Under the pieces are notes generated by a model. It was not told the DNA's origin. It did no database searches and worked only from the letters and a program-made list of their open reading frames with translations. 26,773 bases of DNA. Source: Thermoplasmata archaeon (GTDB taxonomy: Archaea; Thermoplasmatota; Thermoplasmata; Lutacidiplasmatales; UBA184). Made by a program: the position numbers and the translations under genes. Location: assembly GCA_021848165.1 (NCBI GenBank), contig JAJZMW010000128.1, positions 1 to 26,773 on the forward strand, written 5' to 3'. This document shows, one piece after another, positions 20,930-26,773 of the stretch; position 1 is the stretch's first letter, and every line of letters starts with the position of its first letter.

Positions 20930-22801
20930 ATGGCCGGGGCGGTGCGCCTCACGGTCCTCGCTCCTCCGGGTCGTCGCGAGGAAGGCCGCAAAGCCCTCGA
21001 GGTGACGCGGACGGCGCTCGCGGAGCTGGAGTCGTACTACCGCCTTCCCTACCCCCTGCCGAAGCTCGACCTGATCGCCGTGCCGGAGTTCCCGTTCGGG
21101 GCGATGGAGAACTGGGGGGCGATCACCTTCCGCGACATGCAGCTCCTCATCAATCCGGCGACGCCGGCGTTCGAAATGCGCTACACCGTTGCGACGATCG
21201 TCCACGAGATCGCCCACCAGTGGTTCGGCAACCTCGTGACGCCGTTCTGGTGGACCGACATCTGGCTGAACGAGAGCTTCGCGACGTTCGTCGAGCACAA
21301 GGTCGTGGAGAAGCGCTACCCCGAGCTCGAGAGCGAGCAGGACTTCCTCTCCATCTGGACCCGGTGGGGGTTCCTGCTCGACTCTCTCCGCAACAATCAC
21401 CCCATCGTGGTCGACGTGGGCGACCCGAGCGAGATCGCGATCGCCATCGACCGGCTCACCTACGGAAAGGGCGCCTCGGTCCTTCGGATGATCGAGGGAT
21501 ACCTTGGCGAAGCCCGGTTCCAGAGCGGCGTCGCCGACTATCTGCGGCAGCACGCCGGCGGCAACGCGACCAGCCAGGACCTCTGGGAGGCGCTCGATCG
21601 GTCGACCGGAGAGCCCGTCACCCGGATCCTCCGACCGTGGGTCGAAGTGGCCGGGCATCCGGTCGTCTCCGCCCGGAAGACCGCCGCCGGAATCGAGCTC
21701 CGTCAGCGACCGTTCGGGTTCCTCCCGAACCGCTCGACCGCGGTCTGGCCGATCCCGATGGTGATCGAGGTCGACGGCCGGCCGCACCGGATCCTCTTCG
21801 ACACTCCGCAAACCGTCGTGGCGGCGCCCCCCGACGCGACGATCCATCTGAACCCGGGGGCGCTCGGGTTCTACCGCTCGCTCTACGACCCGGAGCTCTA
21901 CGCCCGCCTCCTGCTCGGGTTCGATCGACGGCGGCCGAGCGACCGCTGGAGCGTCCTCGATGACCTGTGGGCGTTCCTCCTCTCGGGGGATACCACGCTC
22001 GCGCAGTACGGTCGGTTCGCCCGCGCTCTCGATTCGGCCACGGATTACCTGAGCGTCGGCTCCACCGCGGCCCACCTCGAGACCCTCTTCAACTGGGCCG
22101 GGGATCTCCCGGGCGTCGCCGAGCTGGTGCGGGGGTTCGCCGCGGTCCACTCCGAGCGGCTCGGCCTCCAGGGGCGCCCGGGAGAGAGCTCGACCACCGG
22201 ATCCCTCCGCGAATCCGTGCAGCGGACGCGGGTCCGTTCCGACCCCGACTTCGCACGTCGTTTGGCGCAGCGGTTCGATGAGTGGGACCGCTTGGATGCG
22301 AACGTTCGGATGCCGACCGTGCTGGCGTACGCCAGCACCGGGGGCGAGGCCGCGTACCGGGCGATCCGGGACCGTCTGGCGGCGGCGGTCAGCCAGACGG
22401 AGGCGGTCAAGTTCGAGATCGCGCTCGCCTCCAGCAACGATCCGCGTCTGGTGGAGGCGACCTTCGACCTCGGATTGGCCGGCGGCATCAACAAGGGGAA
22501 CTTCCCGGTCGTCCTCACCGCCGCGGCCGCGAACCCGGCCGCCCGGGAGGTCGAGTGGCCGTGGCTCGAGCGGCATCTCCCGGAGCTGATCGAGCGCTAC
22601 GGGGGCACGAGCATCCTCACGGACTTCCTCGACCTCGCGGTCCCCCCGCTCGGCCTCGCGCACCCGACGCGGGTCCGCGGCTACTTCCGCGACCACCCGA
22701 TGCCGAGCGAGGCGAAGACGATCGCGCGCGCCCTCGAGATGCTCGAGGTCGCCGAGGGCGTCCGGCAGCGACTCGGCGGCGGACCAACGGCGAGCGGCTG
22801 A
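20930..22801 (+). CDS. M1 aminopeptidase, catalytic and C-terminal part
   Basis: Zinc aminopeptidase that trims peptides released by the proteasome or tricorn in the cytoplasm (family knowledge). Numbered from ATG 20930: the exopeptidase motif GAMEN is at 57-61, and the zinc motif HEIAH (92-96) with Glu115 in WLNES completes HExxH-x18-E. The catalytic Tyr is likely in DRLTYGKGASVLRM. The C-terminal alpha-helical superhelix follows, to the end. Across the TAG, the whole frame 20360-22801 would give ~812 residues, close to F2/F3 length (~780). The 20930 ATG lacks a convincing ribosome site, so separate translation of this piece is uncertain; it lacks the N-terminal domain that shapes the substrate channel. 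Confidence 0.9.
   Translation: MAGAVRLTVLAPPGRREEGRKALEVTRTALAELESYYRLPYPLPKLDLIAVPEFPFGAMENWGAITFRDMQLLINPATPAFEMRYTVATIVHEIAHQWFGNLVTPFWWTDIWLNESFATFVEHKVVEKRYPELESEQDFLSIWTRWGFLLDSLRNNHPIVVDVGDPSEIAIAIDRLTYGKGASVLRMIEGYLGEARFQSGVADYLRQHAGGNATSQDLWEALDRSTGEPVTRILRPWVEVAGHPVVSARKTAAGIELRQRPFGFLPNRSTAVWPIPMVIEVDGRPHRILFDTPQTVVAAPPDATIHLNPGALGFYRSLYDPELYARLLLGFDRRRPSDRWSVLDDLWAFLLSGDTTLAQYGRFARALDSATDYLSVGSTAAHLETLFNWAGDLPGVAELVRGFAAVHSERLGLQGRPGESSTTGSLRESVQRTRVRSDPDFARRLAQRFDEWDRLDANVRMPTVLAYASTGGEAAYRAIRDRLAAAVSQTEAVKFEIALASSNDPRLVEATFDLGLAGGINKGNFPVVLTAAAANPAAREVEWPWLERHLPELIERYGGTSILTDFLDLAVPPLGLAHPTRVRGYFRDHPMPSEAKTIARALEMLEVAEGVRQRLGGGPTASG
22319..22338. repeat. 20-bp perfect palindrome inside aminopeptidase gene
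   Basis: gtgctggcg-ta-cgccagcac reads identically on both strands and encodes VLAYAST in the aminopeptidase C-terminal domain. Codon choice in GC-rich DNA could produce it by chance; no second copy was noticed. Confidence 0.5.
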
Positions 22802-22836
22802 CGTCGGCCGCCCCCGAGCGCGGAGGAGCCGCGCCG

Positions 22837-24099
22837 GTGCCCCGCGGATCGGCGGCGACGAGGGCCGCCGTTCCCGACGACGGAGAGGCGGTCGACCTCC
22901 CTCCGATCGCCGGCGCCCGTCGTGGCCTCTCCTTCCTCTTTGCGAGCCGCGTCTTCCGGGGCCTGGCGGCCGGGCTCGTCACGATCGGGTTCCCGTACCT
23001 GGTGCTGGTCGACCTCCAGGTCGGCGCCTTCGTGCTCGGGGTCCTCTACTTCGCGGGGGCGCTCTCGACCGCCCTCCTCACCTACGCCCTCGGACGCCTC
23101 GGGAGCCGACGTGCCCTCCGCGGAACCTACCTCCTCGCCCTCGCGCTCCTTCCGGTCGCGACCGGGATCCTCCTCCTTCCCGGGACGACGATCTGGACCG
23201 TCCTCCTCGCCAGCATCTTGGGGGGGTTCAGCGCGACCGGGTCGCTCGCCGGGGGTGGGGTCGGCGGCGCCGCCTATCCGCTCCAGCTCGCGGTCCTGAG
23301 CGATCTCACGCCCCCCGATCGGAGGACGCGGTGGATCAGCTGGTTTACGTTCGTCGCCGGAATGGCCGCGTCGTTCGGGGCTCTGGCGGCGCAGGGAGGG
23401 AGCCTCACCGACGTCTTCGCCCTCGCCTTCGGTCTCAGCATCGCCTCGGTGCTCGCGGCGGTGCCGATCCCGGTCCGGCCGGTCCGGCGCGGGCGGCGGC
23501 CCGGGGTCGCCAGCCGCCGAGTGATCCTGCGTTTCACCGCGACGGGCGTGCTCAACGGGGTCTCGCAGGGCCTGCTGACCCCGTTCCTGATCCCGTTCTT
23601 CGTCCTGGCGTACGGGGTCACCCGCTCCGATATGGCGATCTACACGTCCATCGGGAGCATCCTGGGCACGGTCTCGGTGCTCTCGGCCCCGCTCCTCGAG
23701 CGTCGCTACGGGTTCGTCCGGGCGATCGTCGGGACCCGATCGGTCACGGCGGTGCTCGCGGTGCTGATCCCCTTCGTTTCGCTCGCCCCCGCGCTCCTGT
23801 TCTACGTGATGATGCCGATGTTCCGCGTGGCGGCCCTCCCGGCGCAATCCTCGGCGCTCATGGGGCGCCTGCCGGGGGCCGACCGCTCGGAAGGGGCGGG
23901 GACGAACCAGTCGGCGCGCGTCGGGGCCGCCAGCGCCTCCACGCTCTTCGCGGGCTATTCGTTCGAGGACCTCGCGCTCGCCGTTCCGTTCGTGGGGTAC
24001 GCCGCGGCCGTCGTCGCCAACGCCGCCCTCTACGTCCGGTTCTTCGGATGGAACGGGGAGAAGATCCCGACGCTCGCGCCCGCCTCGAAGCTCCCTTAA
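22837..24099 (+). CDS. MFS transporter
   Basis: About 11-12 transmembrane segments in 420 aa, beginning after a ~25-residue soluble N-terminus (LSFLFASRVFRGLAAGLVTIGFPYLVLVDLQVGAF). The loop after TM2 has a degenerate MFS motif A (YALGRLGSRRALRG), and a long central cytoplasmic loop (VRPVRRGRRPGVASRR) separates the halves. The GTG start at 22837 is supported by GGAGGAG eight nt upstream, one of the best ribosome sites in the window; it follows the aminopeptidase stop by 35 nt. Near the C-terminus, PMFRVAALPAQSSALMGRLPGADRSEGAGTNQSARVGAAS resembles a family of archaeal and actinobacterial MFS proteins without assigned substrate. TAA stop. Confidence 0.85.
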   Translation: MPRGSAATRAAVPDDGEAVDLPPIAGARRGLSFLFASRVFRGLAAGLVTIGFPYLVLVDLQVGAFVLGVLYFAGALSTALLTYALGRLGSRRALRGTYLLALALLPVATGILLLPGTTIWTVLLASILGGFSATGSLAGGGVGGAAYPLQLAVLSDLTPPDRRTRWISWFTFVAGMAASFGALAAQGGSLTDVFALAFGLSIASVLAAVPIPVRPVRRGRRPGVASRRVILRFTATGVLNGVSQGLLTPFLIPFFVLAYGVTRSDMAIYTSIGSILGTVSVLSAPLLERRYGFVRAIVGTRSVTAVLAVLIPFVSLAPALLFYVMMPMFRVAALPAQSSALMGRLPGADRSEGAGTNQSARVGAASASTLFAGYSFEDLALAVPFVGYAAAVVANAALYVRFFGWNGEKIPTLAPASKLP

Positions 24100-24194
24100 C
24101 GCGATACCGGGACGTTATCTCCCGCGGGGATTCCCACCGCCCCGACCGCCGGCCGAGCGGGCCCGTCGGGCGCGCCGGTCGGCCCGGAGATCGC

Positions 24195-25175
24195 ATGTCC
24201 TCCCTACCGACCGGAACCCCGCTGATCGAAGCGCAGGACCTGCGCCACTCCTACGACGGGAAGGTGTTCGCGCTCGACGGGATCTCCTTCTCGATCGGCC
24301 GGGGCGAGGTGTTCGGCCTGCTCGGACGCAACGGCGCCGGCAAGTCGACGCTCATCAAGGCGATGACGACGCTCATCCAACCGACCTCGGGTCGATTGCG
24401 GATCCTCGGACTCGATCCGCGCCGTGACGGGCGGCGCATCCGCGAACGGATCGGCGTGGTGCAGCAGAGCGAGTCGTTCGATTTCACGACCGTGGAAGGG
24501 AATCTCGACCTCTACGGCTACCTCTGGGGGGTGCCGAAGGCGGAGCGCGCTCGGCGGGCCGAGGAGCTCCTCCGGCGCTACGGGCTGGAAGGGTTCCGCC
24601 GCCGCCGATCGTTCGATCTTTCGGGAGGGCAGAAGCGTCGGGTCCAGGTCGCCCGGGAGTTCATGCACGACATGGACATCCTCTTTCTGGACGAGCCGAC
24701 CGTCGGCCTCGACATCGTGATGCGGCGCACGCTGCTCGACTCGATCCGAACCGAGGTCGACCGCGGACTGACCGTCGTGTTCACCACGCACAACCTCGAA
24801 GAGGCCGACTATCTGTGCGATCGCATCGCGGTCGTCGATGCCGGGCGCGTCCTCGCGCTCGACACCGTCGCGAACTTGAAGCGCCTGTACTCGGGGAAGC
24901 GCACGGTCGATCTGTCGGTCGCCCCGGAGGATGGGCCGCGCTTCTTTCCGGCCCTCGTGGAAGCGATGGGTTCGACGGCGACGATCACGACGCGGAACAA
25001 CACGGCGGTCCTCCTCGTCGACGACCCGAAACCGGCCCTCGCCGGGGTCGTCGAGCTCTCGCAGCGGCTCGGGGTCCAGATCGAATGGCTGACCGTGCGC
25101 CAGAACACTCTCGAGGACGTCTTCCTGCGGTCGATCGATCGCAGCGACACAGGAGGGCCGCATGGCCGCCCCTAA
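24195..25175 (+). CDS. ABC-2 exporter ATPase (DrrA/CcmA-like), copy 2
   Basis: 326-aa nucleotide-binding subunit with intact Walker A GRNGAGKS (44-51), signature LSGGQ (142-146), Walker B ILFLDE (162-167) and switch His in FTTHNLEEADYLCD. The accessory C-terminal domain ends with the typical WLTVRQNTLEDVFLR. ATG 24195 has GGAG five nt upstream; the frame is open far upstream within the shadow of the MFS gene. An AT-richer patch (acgttatc, about 24111-24118) may be the promoter, giving a leader of some 50 nt. The 3' end overlaps the permease by 14 nt. Paralogue of the ATPase at 13147. Confidence 0.93.
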   Translation: MSSLPTGTPLIEAQDLRHSYDGKVFALDGISFSIGRGEVFGLLGRNGAGKSTLIKAMTTLIQPTSGRLRILGLDPRRDGRRIRERIGVVQQSESFDFTTVEGNLDLYGYLWGVPKAERARRAEELLRRYGLEGFRRRRSFDLSGGQKRRVQVAREFMHDMDILFLDEPTVGLDIVMRRTLLDSIRTEVDRGLTVVFTTHNLEEADYLCDRIAVVDAGRVLALDTVANLKRLYSGKRTVDLSVAPEDGPRFFPALVEAMGSTATITTRNNTAVLLVDDPKPALAGVVELSQRLGVQIEWLTVRQNTLEDVFLRSIDRSDTGGPHGRP

Positions 25176-25935
25176 CCTCACGCGGCTGATCTACCGGAAC
25201 ATCCGGGTGAACACCGACGTCGCCAGCCTCGTCATCTTGCTCGGGCTCCCCGCCATGTACCTGATCTTTTTCGGTTACGGCTTCCAATCGGTCATCCAAG
25301 GCACCACCGGAGGGAGCGCGACGAGCTATCTCGCGTTCCTCGCGCCCGGGATCATGGCCTTCCAAGCGGTCATGGCCGGGACCGTCGGGGGCAGCATGCT
25401 CTGGGCCGACCGACGCTGGGGGATGCTTGCGCAACTCCTGGTCGGTCCGTTCACCCGGATCGAGTACCTCTTCGGGATCATGCTCACGTCGCTCCTGTTC
25501 GGGCTGGGCGGCGCGGCGATCATGATGGGGATCGCGGTCGTGCTCGTCGGCTCGACGACGCTGACGGTCACCGGGGCGCTCGTCGTCTTCGGCTCGATCG
25601 CGCTCGGGTCGATCTTCTTCGGCTCCCTGATGCTGCTGATCTCGGCGCTGGTGAAGTCGAACAACGCCTACAACAGCATCCAGGTCCTGATCATCTTCTT
25701 CGTCAACTTCGCGTCGACGGTCTTCTACCCCTTCAACGCCTCTCTCCCCGGCGCGCTCCAGGTCCTCTTCTCGATCAACCCCCTCACGTACATCGCGGAC
25801 ACCGCCCGGGCGGGCTACACGGGCACGCTGAGCGGGCACAACGGGCTCGAGATGCTCGTCCTCGCGATCGAAACGGTCGTCCTCCTCATTCTGGCGACCC
25901 GAGCGTATCTCCGCTCCGATGTTTCGACCGAGTGA
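25162..25935 (+). CDS. ABC-2 type permease, copy 2
   Basis: Six-TM ABC-2 membrane subunit (257 aa), starting within the end of its ATPase gene, with AGGAGGG 4 nt before the ATG. Features are an amphipathic N-terminus (LTRLIYRNIRVNTDVASLV), FLAPGIMAFQAVMAG, WADRRWGMLAQLLVGPFTRIEYLFG, and the C-terminal SINPLTYIADTARAGYTG. ATPase and permease form an exporter whose substrate is unknown; relatives include daunorubicin and polysaccharide/lipid exporters. Clearly related along its length to the permease at 14184. A GC hairpin (cggccc-ccga-gggccg, about 25938-25953) follows the TGA stop. Confidence 0.9.
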   Translation: MAAPNLTRLIYRNIRVNTDVASLVILLGLPAMYLIFFGYGFQSVIQGTTGGSATSYLAFLAPGIMAFQAVMAGTVGGSMLWADRRWGMLAQLLVGPFTRIEYLFGIMLTSLLFGLGGAAIMMGIAVVLVGSTTLTVTGALVVFGSIALGSIFFGSLMLLISALVKSNNAYNSIQVLIIFFVNFASTVFYPFNASLPGALQVLFSINPLTYIADTARAGYTGTLSGHNGLEMLVLAIETVVLLILATRAYLRSDVSTE

Positions 25936-25967
25936 AGCGGCCCCCGAGGGCCGGTTCGACCGAGGAC

Positions 25968-25976
25968 TCTAAGTAG
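25968..25976 (+). promoter_or_regulatory. TATA-like box for 25998 gene
   Basis: tctaagtag lies ~26 nt upstream of the ATG at 25998, the classical spacing for a leaderless archaeal transcript. Confidence 0.5.
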
Positions 25977-25997
25977 GTCCTCGAGGAGTCGCGGCGT

Positions 25998-26420
25998 ATG
26001 TACCCTCCGACCCCCTCCGGGGCAGGGCCAACGCAATCGGGTGGAACGGCGAAGATCCTCATCCTCGTGGGCCTGGTCCTTCAACTCCTCGGCGTGCTCG
26101 CCTTCGCAACGTTCTCGGTCGCCGCGACGCGGTTCGCCGGCATCTTTGCCATCTTCCTCCTCCCGTTCGCGGTGATCGGGGTCATTTGGATCATCATCGT
26201 CTATCTGTACGGATACCAACGTACCGCGCGCGCCGAATACACCGAGGCTCGGACGCCGGTGCTGATCATCGCGATCCTCTCGCTCGTGACCCTGTCGGTC
26301 CTCAGCGCGATCTTCTACTTCATCGGCTGGGCGAAGCTCGGCGATGCCATTCGGGAGCAGGACGAGATCGCCCGCCAGCAATCCGCGGTCGCTGGGCAAC
26401 CCCCGGTGCAGTTCTGGTAG
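25998..26420 (+). CDS. Small membrane protein, three to four TM (140 aa)
   Basis: No family recognised. A Pro/Gly/Ser-rich soluble N-terminus (~17 residues) is followed by TM segments at about 19-40 and 44-72 (possibly two) and 88-110, then a charged, Gln-rich tail (IREQDEIARQQSAVAG). Lone gene with its own TATA-like box, TAG stop. The layout recalls DUF4870/DUF996-type small membrane proteins in archaea, but no signature is strong enough to name it. The next 132 nt (26421-26552) are GC-rich and hold only a purine-rich ribosome-site candidate at their end. Confidence 0.7.
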   Translation: MYPPTPSGAGPTQSGGTAKILILVGLVLQLLGVLAFATFSVAATRFAGIFAIFLLPFAVIGVIWIIIVYLYGYQRTARAEYTEARTPVLIIAILSLVTLSVLSAIFYFIGWAKLGDAIREQDEIARQQSAVAGQPPVQFW

Positions 26421-26552
26421 CCCCCTTCTCCGTCCCCGCCGCCGGCCCCGTAGGCGAACCCAGGAAGCCGAGCCCCGAACGGTTCATCCGTCCGGGCGCC
26501 TTCGCGCGGCGCGCGTTGGGCCCGAGCGGCCCCGCCCGAGGAGAGAAGGACG

Positions 26553-26773
26553 ATGAAGGTCCGCACGACGGCCTGGAAGAACGGAGAGCGCATCCCAACG
26601 AAGTACACCGCCGACGGCGCCGCGACGACGTCGACAAGGTCTGCGCGCAGGCCGGATGCGTGCGCCAGCCCCAGCACTTCGTCTTCGCCGCCGAGCCGCC
26701 CGGCGAGCTCCCGCCCTACCCGGACTCGATGACCCATGCCTTCTCCCGGATCCGAGAGCTCGCCGGCGTCGCC
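26553..26773 (+). pseudogene. Partial, possibly frameshifted gene at window edge
   Basis: An ATG at 26553 with AGGAGA/GAAGGA upstream starts MKVRTTAWKNGERIPTKYTADG, which resembles the N-terminus of YbhB/YbcL (PEBP) family proteins. This frame then degrades to Ser/Arg-rich sequence and stops at TGA 26730-26732. From about 26624 a different frame reads DDVDKVCAQAGCVRQPQHF and continues open to the window end (SMTHAFSRIRELAGVA) with natural codon usage. Either one gene carries a frameshift near 26611-26624, or two coding pieces abut. The second half does not show the PEBP motifs, so the family call is weak. Confidence 0.35.

Noticed and set aside
1..26773. CRISPR array, insertion sequence, integrase, tRNA or rRNA
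   Set aside because: No regularly spaced repeats, transposase or integrase motifs, or tRNA-like cloverleaf signals were seen in the gaps between genes.

Overview
This is a gene-dense, GC-rich (roughly two-thirds G+C by eye) chromosomal window that looks archaeal. The lineage that fits best is a high-GC member of Thermoplasmatota (Thermoplasmata). The supporting evidence is a tricorn-interacting-factor-like M1 aminopeptidase, short TATA-like boxes 25-40 nt upstream of several start codons, leaderless or near-leaderless starts, GTG starts, 1-14 nt gene overlaps, and many small polytopic membrane proteins of unknown function. The lineage call is inference. No rRNA, tRNA, CRISPR array, insertion sequence or phage gene was seen.

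Layout. (1) 1-3753 looks like peroxide defence: catalase-peroxidase KatG (its 5' end probably lies off the window), a convergent SAM methyltransferase, a 65-aa Cys/His-rich coiled-coil protein and an AhpD/CMD-type CxxC protein. (2) 3923-4867 is a NicO/TauE-like membrane transporter. (3) 4959-10489 is a formate dehydrogenase locus: a thioredoxin-fold-like hypothetical protein without a CxxC, MobA, a 983-aa molybdopterin catalytic subunit, a DUF1641 protein and FdhD. The catalytic subunit has Cys-Gln where canonical formate dehydrogenases have Sec/Cys-His, and its next gene is DUF1641. That combination matches the non-canonical menaquinone-linked ForCE enzymes described in Bacillus subtilis. MobA makes the bis-MGD cofactor and FdhD sulfurates it, so the locus carries enzyme and maturation genes together. 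(4) 10486-11598 (minus) is an orphan peptide-type ABC permease, followed by an MFS transporter. (5) 13147-14954 is an ABC-2 exporter (ATPase plus permease). (6) 15045-16277 (minus) holds a VOC protein and a proline-rich membrane protein; 16276-17448 (plus) holds two unknown proteins. (7) 17452-19741 (minus) is a winged-helix-like small protein one nucleotide upstream of a GMC oxidoreductase with a fused N-terminal domain. (8) 19974-22801 is a small membrane protein and then an M1 aminopeptidase interrupted by one in-frame TAG. (9) 22837-25935 is a second MFS transporter and a second ABC-2 exporter, a clear paralogue of the first. (10) 25998-26773 is a small membrane protein and an unresolved 3' edge.

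The two observations most worth following are the apparent archaeal ForCE-type formate dehydrogenase operon, with GTGA overlaps available at all three of its inner junctions, and the single amber codon at a conserved Tyr position of the aminopeptidase in a genome that otherwise uses TAG freely as a stop.
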